NCBI RefSeq assembly: GCF_026745355.1
Contig: NC_079202.1
Location: 41,509,715-41,573,714, forward strand
DNA length: 64,000 nt
Source of the DNA: Beta vulgaris subsp. vulgaris
Lineage: Eukaryota > Streptophyta > Magnoliopsida > Caryophyllales > Amaranthaceae
Reading direction: 5' to 3'
The notes beneath the pieces are model-generated. The model saw nothing but the letters and a program-made list of their open reading frames with translations, searched no databases and had not been told where the DNA came from. A program made the translations under genes and the position numbers. Of the stretch, positions 1-11,590 are shown in pieces. Positions within the stretch are counted from its first letter, which is position 1. The number at the start of each line of letters is the position of its first letter.

Positions 1-1640
1 AACCACAGACCAAGAGGAAAGAAGGTCTTGGTTTTGAAAATTACAAGAAAAGGAACAAGACAAAGAAATATGTTGATCTACCTAGTGATAATATGTATGT
101 ATTGTGGAAGGTAGGTCATTACATAAATCAATGTCAACTAAAACTGAGATGATTGGAAAAATGTGACAATAAGTAAGAAAAAATGGGTTGTCAAAACAAA
201 TCCTAGTCAAGAACAGGAACCCACGAAAGAAGGGGTTCCTACAACTAACAATTAGTTGATTTTTGCAGGTTAGAGTGAGGGGGGAACAATACATGGTATC
301 TTGATAGTGGTTGTTCCAAGCACATGACAAGAGACAAAACTAAGTTTCTCTCACTCTCAACCTACGAAGGTGGAAGTGTACATTTGGTGACAATAAGAAA
401 GGTAACATAGTTGCCATGGACAAGGTTGGTAAGTCACCATCACTCCATTGAGAATGTATTTTTAGTTGAAGGTCTAAACACAATCTATTGAGTATTTCCA
501 ATTTTGTAAAAGGGAAATGTAGTGAAATTTAATAAGAAAAATGCTTGATCATTAACATTAAAACTAAGAAGGTTATCTTGGAAGGAACAAGGAAAGGAAC
601 ACATATATTTGGATCTTGATCTTGTTCCTAAAATCAACTTAACTGTCTTAGTGTAATTGAAGATGATTCACTCCTTTGGCATAAGCTTAGGACATGCTAG
701 CTTTCTCATTACTTGACAAACTTAGATCAAAAGATCTGTTTTGGATTACCATCTATAAAATTTAATATTGATCAAGTTGTGATGCATGTGCCGAGGAAAG
801 CAAGTTAGAACCTCTTTCAAATCTAAAACTTAGTAAGCACCACTAAACCATTAGAAGCTAATTCATATGGATTATGTGGACCATGAGAATTCAAAGTATA
901 AGTGGAAAGAGGTATATATTATTATTGTCGATGATTACTCTAGGTATACAGGGTTATTTTTCTCTCTAGTAAAGATGAGACTTATGATGAGTTCCTTGTC
1001 TTTGCTAAAAGAGTTCAACATTGAGTGGTCATAAAATAATGCATATTATATCGATCATGGAAAGAATTTGAAAATTATAAATTTGATGACTTAAGCAGAG
1101 ATAATGGCCTGATCATAATTTTTCTGCCCCTAGACACCACAACAAAATGGTGTTGTAGAAAGGAAAAATAGAACTTTGGAGAAATGTCTAGAACATGTTA
1201 ATTGCTAGTGAACTTCCAAGGAACTTTTGGGTGAAGCTGTTAACACTGCTTGTCACATAATTAATCGTGCCATGATGAGACCTATCATAAACAAAACTGC
1301 TTATGAACTTTACTTTGGAAAGAAACCCAATATCACTTATTTTAGAACATTCGGCTGCAAATGTTTTGTTATAATAATGGAAAGATAATCTTGGAAAATT
1401 TGATGCAAGGAGTGATGAAGCAATATTCTTCGGATACTCATCACATAGTAAAGCTTATAGAGTTTACAATAAAAGAACTATGTGTGTCGAAGAGAGTATT
1501 CACATAATCTTAAATGAATCTGACAATTCAATCCAAGCATACAGGTTGATAACTATGAAATTGGGTTGGTACAACCAAGTGAGAAAAATGCAGATTCAAA
1601 TGAAGAAGAAGAAGTAAATGAAAATGAAAATAAGTGAACC
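1..1640 (+). pseudogene. Decayed Copia retrotransposon fragment (gag end, protease, integrase)
   Basis: Pieces of a Ty1/Copia polyprotein appear in order but in shifting frames with stops. A CCHC zinc-knuckle remnant lies at 94-134 with a 1-nt frame slip. The protease D-S-G motif is at 303-311, inside a stretch reading WYLDSGCSKHMT. The GAG-pre-integrase motif (WHKLGHASF) is near 677-703. Integrase core pieces follow at about 860-1240, including a PQQNGVVER-like segment near 1140-1165 and FGYSSHSKAYRVYN near 1426-1470. No reverse transcriptase follows, so the element is truncated before RT. No ORF of useful length survives. Copia assignment follows from the protease-integrase order and motifs. 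It is non-functional. Confidence 0.82.
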
Positions 1641-2150
1641 CTAGTTTTGATGATGACAAAGGAACAAAGATGCAAACTAAGTAGTGGACTAACGAGTTAT
1701 ATAAGTGCATGAATTTCAAGGTATCATTGAAAGGAACAAAAAGAATACTAAGTCCAGGAAGAAATCAAGTTTGGATTTTGAAGACTAAGTGAAGATGTTT
1801 CCCTATTTGATACTGGAGCAGCATTGGAGCTAGAAGAATAAAGCGAGGAGTTTGACATCTAGTTTCATTGTAAATGAACGAGTAAAGATGGTAAGGAACT
1901 GTGGCATCTTTTATTTGAGAATGATAGTTTGTTCCTTTGTAAGGAACAGACGAATTGGCACTAAACTAATGAGTTAAAGGAACTAACAAATAAAAGGAAC
2001 TAGACTTAGGCTTGAAGCATTACAACGGTACATTGATGGCAATTGAGAAGATAATGCCTAGAATATAGGTAATCGTTTTTATCTAAGGAAAAATCTGATT
2101 TTATGGAAAATCTTGTTAAGGATTATTAAGCTCCTTCAAGATCTTTTATT
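1641..2150. other. Degenerate sequence, probably Copia-derived
   Basis: No ORF or RNA gene is visible. Short recurring GGAAC-containing segments and stretches resembling the acidic linker before Copia RT suggest decayed retrotransposon, but homology by eye is weak. Confidence 0.35.
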
Positions 2151-2498
2151 TTATAAGGAGAGAGAGTGAGAGGAGACGCCCCTTCTTTGCATCTGAGACG
2201 CCCCTTCTCTCACTTCCACCTCAGGCTGAGACTGGAGTTGGGATTGTCCCCCACTTTGAAGAGTGGCCAACATGGCCCTTAGATTCCGTTCAATGTTCTG
2301 GTTCAGCTGGTCCACTATCCTTTGGAGTTCGGCAGGTAGAGGAGAGGGTCCAGCTGGCTGAGGCTGAGCCCCATGCTCAGGCAGGGGTGTAGGGCTCTCA
2401 TCCTCGTGGGGGTCGAGTGTCTCAACGGTATGTGTGTGATGGCAAGGCGGATTAGGTTCCGACTGAGGAGCTTTGCGGTTTTGGCGGACCGGTGCCAT
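2151..2498 (-). pseudogene. 5' end of a Ty3/gypsy gag, truncated
   Basis: An open frame of 115 codons begins MAPVRQNRKAPQSEP and is rich in Pro, Gln and Glu, with a helical segment (LQRIVDQLNQNIERNLRAML) about residues 58-77. This is the composition of the N-terminus of plant gypsy Gag proteins. It stops after SSHSLSL and no capsid core follows, so the element is cut off here and abuts Copia-derived DNA. Upstream on the same strand is an LTR/leader-like region with a TATA box (2499-2940). The gypsy assignment rests on context and composition, since no catalytic domain is present. It could alternatively be a captured host exon, which I think less likely. Confidence 0.55.
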
Positions 2499-2940
2499 TT
2501 CAGCTCTCTGTCAAGAAACTTTAAATAATGATGAAAGGGAAGTCAACTAGATGCCGAGACGGTACGAGAGCTCCGATGGGTCTTAATGCCGGTGAACCTG
2601 CAAAGCACACTGAAAAACTACCCCGGGGGTTTTTTCGGGAACGCCCCTCGACGCTCAAGTCAGTAATTAAGGTAGAGAGAGAAAGTAGTAATTGTAGAGA
2701 GAGATGCTCGAGCTTGTTAGGTGAGAAATTGAATACCTTTTAACTGATGGGACAAACATTATTTATAGTGGTTGTGAATTCCAATAAAGTAGGGTATTTT
2801 AGGTCAACTCCAGCTGGTGGAGAGTTGATGGCCCTAAGAGTAGGGGTATTTTAGTAATTTTGCTATAAATGGGCTGGTCCATGAAATGGGCCCAAACAGG
2901 GACGTATGGTTTGGGGTCTACATACATTATTCGATCATAT
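2499..2940 (-). repeat. LTR/leader of the truncated gypsy element
   Basis: Read on the minus strand there is a TATA motif (CTATAAATAATG, about 2757-2769), a CT-rich leader, then a GC-rich block with CTGACTTGAGCGTCGAGGGGC (2641-2662) before the gag ATG. A related block (CCCCTCTGACAATCAAGTCAG, about 61554-61574) occurs at the other end of the window, so this is a repeat family. LTR boundaries cannot be set. Confidence 0.5.
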
Positions 2941-3335
2941 CATTTGTTCCAAATAATCATGTAATCAGAATTCTTAAGCATAAAACTAAGTAAAAGTACA
3001 TAAAATAAAAAGGGAACATAATCTATTTCTAACAAAGTTTTTGCCATTCAATGAACCCAAACATTCAATTACAATTTAAACTTTCTAGAAAGTATATACA
3101 TTCACAATTCTTCCACGACAATTAAAGTAGTTCAACAAGTAGCAAAATGTATGTCTTATTAGCATTCACATGTAAGTTTGCAACTTTTTTTTTTTTTACT
3201 TACACACAGGTTGCATGCATAGAATGCGACTTTAGTACTGTTCAATCCCCAATAAAAGGCAATTCCAACTTATTACACCCCAAATCTTATGGCATGACTT
3301 CATAAAAAGCCGCTTCAGTGATTAAAAACGTAAAC
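2941..3335. other. No gene seen; possible 3' flank of the B3 locus
   Basis: AT-rich with a T13 run near 3187-3200. It lies directly after the stop codon of the reverse-strand B3 model and may hold its 3' UTR. No other feature recognised. Confidence 0.4.
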
Positions 3336-4844
3336 TTATTCTTCATCAAATTCATCAAAGAGGACTTCGGAACTCTCTAATCATCTAAATTCAGCTAAAG
3401 ATACGGCTAATCAAACAATCCAAAAAACTACGGTCTACAGCTAACCATCCTCATAATCCCACAATGGAAGTATTAAATTATCAATGAACAATAATAGCAA
3501 CCAAACAACAACAATAACAATAGCAGTAACTAATACTGTAAATATCTAACATCAAATAATAAACAACAGATTAAGACACAATACCTTGATCGATAATAAG
3601 GTATCAGCCGCAACTTCTGCCTCGGACAGTGGCTTGCGCTTCTTGGACGGTGGTGCCTTGGACACAGGAACTTCGACTGTGGGGGCTTCCCGCTGCAACT
3701 GCTCTGGTTCAAGAACCTTCACATATAGTAGATATTGCGGTGCAAAGAGGCCAGTGAACCGGACCCGCGAGTTCCGAGCAAGACCTCTTATGGTCACGAA
3801 ATCTTTCCAACCACCGGTGAAATATCAACTCAGCCTTCTGCCTTCTTCGTTCCGCTCCTTTACGCCTGATGAAGTAGGTAAATGTGTAGTGATCGTCAAG
3901 ATGATCTTCATCGACGGCAGGGATTTCGATCCTCTCTCGCACGACATCAGTTCTTGCTACAAATTAATTAAAAAATGTGTTATAGATAGGGCCTTAGATT
4001 GGGCCATAGAAGTAGACAGATTAGATTGGGCCATAGAAGTAGACAGATTAGGCCATGAAAATATGTTTTTATTTTTATGTCATGTTGTAGACCCTTAAAG
4101 ATTGTTAATGCATATAAATTTCAATCTCTCTTTAGTATTTAGTCTTATACTCCCACTTGTATTTTCGTTTAATATAAAATTTTGATATTTGTATATTGTA
4201 GAACTGCGTAATTAATCGGAGTAATAAAATGATAAATTTAATTTTACCCCTATTGTTTTTTGTTCTGAATAAGTTTAGATTAGTTGATAATATTTTATTA
4301 AAAATAGTGCAAAGCAAATTAATTCAAAAGAACAGACCCTTAATCAATAATTTTTTTTATAAAATTTTGGTATTATCTAATATAAATTTTAATTCTTTTT
4401 TATCACTTTATTTCGGTCCAGGTTAAATTTTTCCGCCTTTGGTCCTTCTATAATGGATGGTTGTAACTTAATTTGTAATTTCTTTATTGATCATTTAATT
4501 GTGCATCTTTTCAATTTCTTTTTTTGGGTTTTCTGATTGACATATTAAATGATCAAGTACTTACATCCTTATTTTAACGTCTCTTTAAAAAATTTCGGAC
4601 CAAAAAATTGTTTATTTTTTGGTCTAGACCGAAAAATGAAATATTTAAAAAACTTGGACTTAATCAGGGCCCTAATATATAGGCTCGCCCTTGGGCCTCC
4701 AAAATCTCAGAAACTGAGCTGATCTTCTGTGCTTCGTACGAGCATTGCGGGTCACATAAAAGCCTCGTGGTCTTCTGGACTCACAGAATATTCGCCTCTA
4801 AGGCATGTCCTATCCATCGTATTTTCCATGAAATTAACCGCCAT
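3336..4844 (-). pseudogene. B3 DNA-binding-domain gene with one in-frame stop, three exons
   Basis: I infer three phase-0 exons on the minus strand. Exon 1 (4844-4785, 20 codons) starts in an ATCATGGCGG context and ends at a GTGAGT donor. Exon 2 (3956-3585, 124 codons) follows TTTGTAG and ends AAG|GTATTG. Exon 3 (3374-3336, 13 codons) ends in an acidic EVLFDEFDEE tail and TAA. Lengths sum to 157 codons. Exon 2 holds a B3-type core: EEGRRLS, then YFTGGWKDFVTIRGL and NSRVRF, the family's GW..FV....L....V.F pattern. A basic SKKRK stretch downstream could be a nuclear signal. B3 proteins bind DNA as plant transcription factors. A TGA at 3825-3827 interrupts the domain, possibly from a tryptophan codon. 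This is either a recent pseudogene or a decayed capture. Splicing is inferred from signals and frame, not from transcripts. Confidence 0.55.
3988..4051 (+). repeat. Short tandem duplication
   Basis: A ~27-bp unit, TTAGATTGGGCCATAGAAG plus GTAGACAGA, occurs twice head to tail inside the putative first intron of the B3 locus, followed by a third partial match. Confidence 0.7.
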
Positions 4845-5045
4845 GATTATCCAAGAGGGAGCTTCTAACTCAAAAAGAGGGCTAATTGAAGAATAGAGAG
4901 TAAATGGAGCAGGAGGAATCAGCAATTGATAACGAAGAGAGTTAGAGCAAGAAGAAATCAGCAACGATGGAGGAAGGTGAAGTCAGAAACTAAGAAAGAT
5001 TAAAGAGATTTTTGTTAGGCCTTTGACTGAAGATTATAAAAAAAG
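4845..5045 (-). promoter_or_regulatory. Putative 5' UTR and TATA region of the B3 locus
   Basis: On the minus strand a TTTTTTTATAATC TATA-like motif (about 5030-5042) precedes a C/T-rich leader without good ORFs, leading into the ATG at 4844. The arrangement resembles a plant core promoter and leader. Position only, no conserved element. Confidence 0.35.
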
Positions 5046-5369
5046 GAAGAAATTACGAAGAGTATAACAGTCATATCATATATTAGAGTAGGGTTAGGGG
5101 TAGGAGGTGCGTGTCACTGTCTATTTTTCTTTTTTCATTTTTCTTTTTGATGGATGAGCCTCTATTCAAAATTAAAAATTCGAAATGTACAACATATTTC
5201 CTAAATACTTCCATTTTTAAAAAAAAAACGTCCTTGAGATGGTCTGGTTAACTTAAGGAGTATGTTTAAGGTCATCTTTTGTTTATTTCAGTTCAGTTCA
5301 GTTGCAGTTTTTATTATCTCATAAATAATTATTACTCGCTCATAACTAATTATTACTCGCTCATTAATA
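5046..5369. other. No gene seen
   Basis: AT-rich intergenic DNA. Near the right end a short repeat of TAATTATTACTCGCTCAT occurs twice (about 5324-5364). Confidence 0.5.
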
Positions 5370-6167
5370 ACTAGCGTAGAAACTCGTGCAATGCACATGT
5401 TATTAATGAAATACTTTTTTATTACGTTGGATAAATTCTTCAAGTTAATTTTTAAATTAATTGTTTTTAGCAATTTCATTAATTTAGAATTTGGATCATC
5501 TTTTTAAAGATTATTATCTAATTTTATAATATCAGGATTAGAATAAAAAAAATCGTATAAAAAATATTAGGATTTTCAAAAATATTTTTCACACGTTTTG
5601 ATATAAGAAAGCAATATGGTAAAACTGAGTCCTAAACTATTATGCAGTGGTGGTGTCTCTTTACATTTTTTTTTTTATATATAATAGGGCATGACGTAGA
5701 CTTTTTTTTTAAAAGAAAATATTACTAATCCTTATTATCTTAAAAGATATATATTTTTCCTAAACCGATTTTTTTACATAATCAAATATTTTTTACCGAT
5801 CCTAGTTTGTTTTTTTAAAAAAGACCTATTTTATTAATGTAATACCTTTTTTAAAAATTTGTCTTCAAAACTAATATTTTTTAAAATAGTTCTCTCCCTT
5901 TATTTAACATAATTTGTTCAAGAAAAAAGTTATCCTAACCTATTATGGAGTATCTTAAATAATAATAGTAAGTTTTTTTTTCAATAAATATGTTTTTTGC
6001 GAATCTTAATTTTCTTTAAAGTTCTCTTTTTTAGAATATTTTACCTTAATTTTTACAAAAATTTATCCTATCTTATTATCTTAAAAAAAAAAATTGCTTA
6101 TCTGATTTATTACGTAATCACTTTTTTTCCTTATCTTAAATTTTTTTTTTAGGTTCTCTTTAATAGA
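5370..6167 (-). mobile_element. Possible non-autonomous Helitron
   Basis: Minus strand: a small hairpin GTGCATTGCAC (about 5386-5396) is followed by GAGTTTCTACG and CTAG, then T, the layout of a Helitron 3' end. A plausible 5' end, A|TCTATTAAAGAG, lies at 6167. The interior is AT-rich with diverged TTATCTTAAA-type repeats and codes for nothing. Helitrons have no target duplication, so the ends rest on short motifs only. The right end abuts the broken Copia element exactly. Confidence 0.35.
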
Positions 6168-8658
6168 TGACTACAAGGGGAAGTATAGGTACTTTCTCAC
6201 TTTGGTAGATGACTACTCAAGACTGACATGGGTACATCTATTGAAGCTGAAGTCTGATGCCTTTGCTGCTTTAGAAAACTTCGTGAATATGGCAAAGACT
6301 CAGTTTGGGAAGAATATAAAAGTCATAAGGTCATACAATCCATTAGAATTTGATGATAGGAAATGTAGGCCATACTTTGAAAAACATGTCGTAATTCCCC
6401 AAACATCATGCCCTGACCGGCCACAACAGAAAGGCATAGTGGAAAGGAGGCACAGAAATGTTCTTGAGATGGCAAGGGCCATAAGATTTTAGAGTGGTCT
6501 TCCACTTCATTTTTGGGGTGATTGTGTGATGACAACAACCTATATTACTAATAGGTTGCCTAGTTCAGTTCATCAAGGAAAAAGTCCTTATGAAGTGTTA
6601 TGAAAAGAAACCAAACTACAATATGATGAAATGCTTTGGCTGCTTAGCAATGGCATTCAACCCTGATAGAAGAAGGGATAAGTTTGGTGCTAGGGGTATT
6701 ATTCCCTGTGTCTTTATTGGATACTCAAATACACATAAGGGCTACAAGCTACACAATCTTGTTAGTGGAGGAGTATCATTTGTGACAAGAGATGTAAAAT
6801 TTCATGAAAACATCTATCCTTATCACATCTTTCATTCTATATCTCACAAAAGAATAGATGTATGCGAGCCTCCTAAATAAAACATTGTATGGAGTGAAGA
6901 GTGTGATGAGAAAACACAGCAAGAGAGTATTTAGGAAGAAGGTGGTGATACAGAACTTGGTGGTACAGTGGATATGCCTACTGATACCGCAGTGTCTCCA
7001 AGGAGACCTAGAAGAGAACACAAAGCTCCGGCTTGACATAGTGATTATGAAGTAAGAGCAAACCTTGTTCAAAAAGTGAATAACACTCAAGTCGCTAAAC
7101 AGTACACCTGTCTTCTAAGTACAATAGAGAAAGAACCTGATCCTAAGTTCTTTAATAAAGAAGCAGTTAAACACAAACAGTGGTTGGAAGCTATGAATGA
7201 AGAATTAGATGCTCTGGAGAGCAACAACACATGGGAAATCACAGATCTTCTAAAAGGAAAACATGCTATTGGTTGCAAGTGGATCTACACAACTAAATTT
7301 GAGATATAAGTCTAGACTTGTTGTTCTTGGAAATAGACAATAATATGGCTTGGACTATGGAGAAACATTTGCACCTGTTGCAAAATTGACCACATTGAGG
7401 ACAATTCTTGCATTTGCAGCTACTCAAGGTTGGCATACACATCAAATGGATGTTAAAAAGGCCTTCCTAACTACATGGAGAACTTGAAGAAACTGTGTAT
7501 ATGAAGTTGCCACCAGGATATGCAAAGCAAGGCTTCAGATTCAATGTTGATAAACCACAGGGTGTTGTGACTACAACTGGCAATAACCTCAAAGTAAGTA
7601 AGCTTCTAAGATCACTGTATGGGATCAAACAAACACCCAGACAGTGGTTTACGAAGCTTAGCTTTGTATTGAAAGGTAATGGATTCACTCAATCTAATGC
7701 TGATTATTCTATATTTGTAAAGCAAGAAGGCCCTACATTTACAGCTCTCCTGGCTTATGTTGATGATCTCATAGTCATTGGGAACAGCAGGACAAGCATT
7801 GTTCAAGCAAAGTAGTTTCTTAGCACTGAATTCAAAATGAAAGAACTAGGTGAGTTGAAATACTTCCTAGGTATTGAAGTTGACAAAAATGAACAAGGTA
7901 TTTTCTTATCTCAAACAAAATATATCACAGATCTTCTTGAATATTATGGTTTGAGGGAATGCAGACCCCTGAGGTTGCCCATGAACACACATGTAAAGAT
8001 GCTTACATTCTTAGGAGATTTGTTGCCTAAACCTGAGCTGTAACAAAGGCTTATATGAAAGCTAATTTACTTAACCATCACTAGACCAGAAATTGCATAC
8101 ACTGTGCATGTTCTGAGTCAGTTCATGCATTCTCCCACTACAGTCCACTATCAGGCTGCAAAAAGGGTACTTAGGTATCTAGTTGGTTCAAGAGAGCAGG
8201 GTATTCTTCTAGCAAGTCAATCTGCAGCAAAACTTCAAGCTTACTGTGACAGTGATTGGGCTGGATGTCCCAACACAAGGAGGTCCACAACTGGTTTCTA
8301 TATTATGCTTGGGAACTCTCCTCTCACATGGAAATCTTTGAAACAATCTGTTGTTACTAGGTCAACAGCAGAAGCTGAGTGCAGGGCTCTTGCCGTGACT
8401 GTGTGTGAAGTTATTTAGATCAAACAGTTGCTTAAAGATCTTGGCTTGAAGAATCTGAACACTACTCCTATCTTCTGTGATAATCAGGCAGCATTAGCTG
8501 TTACATCTAATCCATTGCATCATGAGAAAACTAAGCATGTCGGGATTGATTGTCATTTTATTAGGGATCAAGTTAGTTCAGGGGATGTTCTTCCTATATA
8601 TGTCCCTAGTGCACAACAATTGGTTGATGTTCTCACTAAGATTTTGACAATTGAGTAA
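6168..8658 (+). pseudogene. Decayed Copia pol: integrase, reverse transcriptase, RNase H
   Basis: The sequence enters inside the integrase core (YRYFLTLVDDYSRLTWVHL) and runs through integrase, RT and RNase H with many stops and shifts. The second integrase catalytic Asp is Tyr (RSYNPLEF, codon 6334-6336), while the PQQKGIVERRHRN segment with the Glu is present. RT retains GIKQTPRQW and the YVDD catalytic box (7756-7767). RNase H keeps [28 protein letters not shown] and the terminal FCDNQAAL and KHVGIDCHF motifs, ending at 8658. Gag and protease are missing, so it is 5'-truncated. The stop pattern shows it cannot encode a working polyprotein. After RNase H the element is split by a solo LTR (8695-11557) and resumes at its polypurine tract and 3' LTR. 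Confidence 0.9.
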
Positions 8659-8689
8659 CATTAATCTCTGCTATTCAAGCTGGGAGTTC

Positions 8690-8694
8690 TCCAG
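8690..8694. repeat. Left target-site duplication TCCAG
   Basis: TCCAG here and at 11558-11562 flank the solo LTR exactly, the 5-bp duplication left by an LTR-retrotransposon integrase. Confidence 0.9.
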
Positions 8695-9254
8695 TGTAAC
8701 ACCCCAGAATTTCAAAGCGGAAACGAAAGAAATAATAATAGTATTAATAGGACGATGGCGGAAACATCGTCTTCTGGTAATGTCACTACTCCAAGAAATG
8801 CAATGTCATAACTAAGTGATAAACCAACATAAGTAAATAGTATAAATAAGTAAAATTAATTAGAGTAATAACTGAAAGAGAAAACTGACTCTTCAACTAA
8901 CTAAAAGTCTAGGCCTAAAACACCTAGCTTTTTAATGCTCACAACTCAACTCGAGCCCAAAACCAAAGGAGAAACCCATCAACATAACCTGCAAAATATA
9001 CAACACCTTCCACAATTAGTGGGGAGTAACTAGCAGTTCTCCCAGCCCAAATAGGAACAGATAATGAACTTAAAGAAATTAGAAGCAACATCAAAGAACA
9101 CATTATCAAGATACCGTACTCACTAAGAGGTACAAATAATCATAAGCCACCAATAAGGAAAAAAATCCACTATCACACCAAATCCCTGTCAACCACGCAA
9201 CAAATGCGGTCAACAAGCTCAAACACAACAGACCATGCCGTCTATGAGTAGACT

Positions 9255-9655
9255 TAATGGGCCATGTCGCCCAAGGCCTACGTTGCATATTCGAGGAACC
9301 ATACCGCCCTTTTCGAATAGCCAGCATATTCGAGGAACCATACCGCCCTTTTCAAATAGCTAAATTCTACGGATCATACCACCCGTAGTGAACCAATGGA
9401 CCATACCGCCCAAGGTTAAGTAACCAAATCCTAGGACCATACCGCCCTTAGGATAATCAAACACAAATTCCTAGGACCATACCGCCCTTAGGATCAATAC
9501 ACAAATTCCTAGAACCATATCGTTCTTAGGATCACATATCTATAGAACCATACCGTTCTTAGAATCAGCTAACACAAATTCCTAGAACCATACCATTCAT
9601 AGGGTCAATCAAACACATATTCCTAGGATCATCCCATCCATAAGATCAATCAAAC
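9255..9655. repeat. Row of hairpin units with a shared ACCATACCGCCC loop
   Basis: About ten units, 35-50 bp apart, each hold a near-constant core (ACCATACCGCCC) between complementary arms that differ from unit to unit: TATTCGA/TCGAATA, CTACGG/CCGTAG, ATCCTA/TAGGAT, TCCTA/TAGGA. In later units the core changes to GAACC...GTTC, keeping pairing. See findings. Confidence 0.8.
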
Positions 9656-9667
9656 CCAACCAAATAC

Positions 9668-9800
9668 GATGTATACACGACAAGGTACACACAAGATCCA
9701 TCTATTCCAACATTCAATTGTATACAAGACAAGGTATACAAGCAAAATTCATCTAATCCAACATTCAAATGTATACACAGCAAGGTATACAAGCAAATCA
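9668..9800. repeat. Tandem repeat, about 50-bp unit, 2.7 copies
   Basis: The unit starts with GTATACACGACAAGGTA, and its variants GTATACAAGACAAGGTATAC and GTATACACAGCAAGGTATAC are spaced about 50 bp apart inside the solo LTR. Confidence 0.8.
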
Positions 9801-10022
9801 AATCCAACTAACCAACAAGGTTCAATCGTGAGAATACACAACAAAGCATAAGCCATCAACACACTCCAAACCCAAACAACCATAGGCTTCCCAACAAAAT
9901 AGGGCACATACCCTTAATGTAACACTTAAGTTGACCAAACAATACTCAAACACCCTTAGTATACATATCTAAGACCACTCAAGCAAAGGTACACAAGCTG
10001 TAGACCAAAAGGAAACAAAAAC

Positions 10023-10145
10023 GAGGTGCGACGAGCATCGCGGGTCGCGACAGCCAGCCGTCGCGAGTCGCGACGAGGCTCGCGAGTCGCGAGCAGCCCA
10101 CTGCCGTGGCCTGCGAGCTTCGCTCGTTCGCCCACAACAACTCCT
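10023..10145. repeat. CG-rich patch with TCGCGA repeats
   Basis: Within AT-rich DNA this stretch is dominated by GTCGCGA and CTCGCGAGTCGCGA motifs. It is a local CpG-dense block in the LTR and gives only short chance ORFs on both strands. Confidence 0.7.
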
Positions 10146-11557
10146 TCGAGGCTAGCACCAGCCACCCACGCCTACTCCAACCTCAATGACACATCGACAC
10201 ACACACCAAGCACTTCCACAACATCCATACTTCACCAATAACAACAACGACAACTAAGATTCCAAGACGCAATCCAAGTAAATCAACCAAAACTTATTCT
10301 AACACACTTAGCATACATGCCTAACACAACACCAATCATCCTCACATGAGGCTAAATCTCATCAACAACGACAACTTCTCAAAATCCAAAGATAACCCAA
10401 GTGAACCAATGAATCAATTCAACCACAACAACAACAAGGATACAACTAATCAACAAAACTTAACAAGATGATTATAGTAGCAATCCAAGGTATGAAAACA
10501 ACACCAACAACCATGAAACTACATGTAACTTCAATCATAAAATCCTCTAAGTTCCACCTAGCATGATACTATGTTCTCGAACGTGATTCTAACAACCTAA
10601 GTTCACAATCTATTCTCTATCGAACTAGAATAACGCCAGTTACCTTTTTCTTGAATGTTGAAAACTCTTATTTTGCACTGCTCGGTTCCGACCTTGATTC
10701 CCAGTGATGAAAATCTCGGATTCCAAATCGCTCTGGTCAAAGTACAGAACAAGATGTAATAAACGTACTGACCAATTTTGAAGACGATCCAACGGTTAGA
10801 TCTCCGGATACGGTTATTTTCGTGAAGGTGTGACAGAGAACATAAACCGGATGACTCGTCTGATTGCAACGAAAAGTGCAGTCTCGTCTTCCCCTTTCTT
10901 CAAAAAAAAATTATACCGCAACCAAGAGCTTTCCGAGTAGATAGATTTTGACTACTCACACGCTCAATTCGGATAAGAAACGAAGGAGATATGATGCAAA
11001 CAAAATAAGTGTGCAAAATGGACGAAAATCCGAGAAGAGAGAAGAACTCTTTCTCTTCCTCTCTAATGGTTGGACGGAAAGTGGGGGTTACAATGCAGCA
11101 AAATCTGATTATTAACCTTATAAAGCAAAGGTTTAAAGGTGATTATGAAGGTGGATTAATGGGAATTAAATAGGGAGTTACAAGAGACTCAAAGGTTAGC
11201 TTCATAAGCACGCACCAAAACTCTTCATCCTCCAAACATAATTGCTAATTTTCGGCTAGCATGACACGCCACAAGCAATGCAACATTTCATCACCCAATA
11301 GTCGGTCCAACAACGTTACAAAAAATGCTACGCGATAAAACGGATCTAAACGCCCAAATAAATAACGAAACTAATATAACAACTTAAAATAAAATATATA
11401 TATATAAATATATCACAACATATGAATATATATACACATTTTCATAACATGTTCCAAAATAATTCAAATAATAAATTATTTATTTTTATGAAAAGAAAAT
11501 ACCATTTTGAAATAAACAAACACTAAAAATAAAGGGTCAAAATTATGGGGTGTTACA

Positions 11558-11590
11558 TCCAGTCCTCTCCACTCTCAGCTTGAGGGGGAG
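11558..11590 (+). other. Copia 3' end: duplicated TCCAG and polypurine tract
   Basis: The second TCCAG (11558-11562) marks the solo-LTR boundary. The purine run TTGAGGGGGAG (11580-11590) directly precedes TGTTA, the expected polypurine tract and LTR start of the interrupted Copia element. Confidence 0.75.

Larger units (their letters stand above)
8695..11557. mobile_element. Solo gypsy LTR, 2,863 bp, inserted in the Copia element
   Basis: Begins TGTAACACCCC and ends GGGGTGTTACA, a perfect 11-bp terminal inverted pair starting TG and ending CA, flanked by the 5-bp duplication TCCAG. Removing it rejoins the Copia 3' region, so it is an insertion that later lost its internal part by LTR-LTR recombination. 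The terminal sequence is typical of large chromovirus (Tekay/Del-type) LTRs, but I cannot confirm the lineage without its polymerase. The interior carries a row of small hairpins (9255-9655), a ~50-bp tandem repeat (9668-9800) and a CG-rich patch (10023-10145). ORFs inside are short and unconvincing. Confidence 0.92.

Noticed and set aside
3586..4098. 170-codon plus-strand ORF
   Set aside because: Antisense shadow of the B3 exon 2, extended by a tandem duplication.
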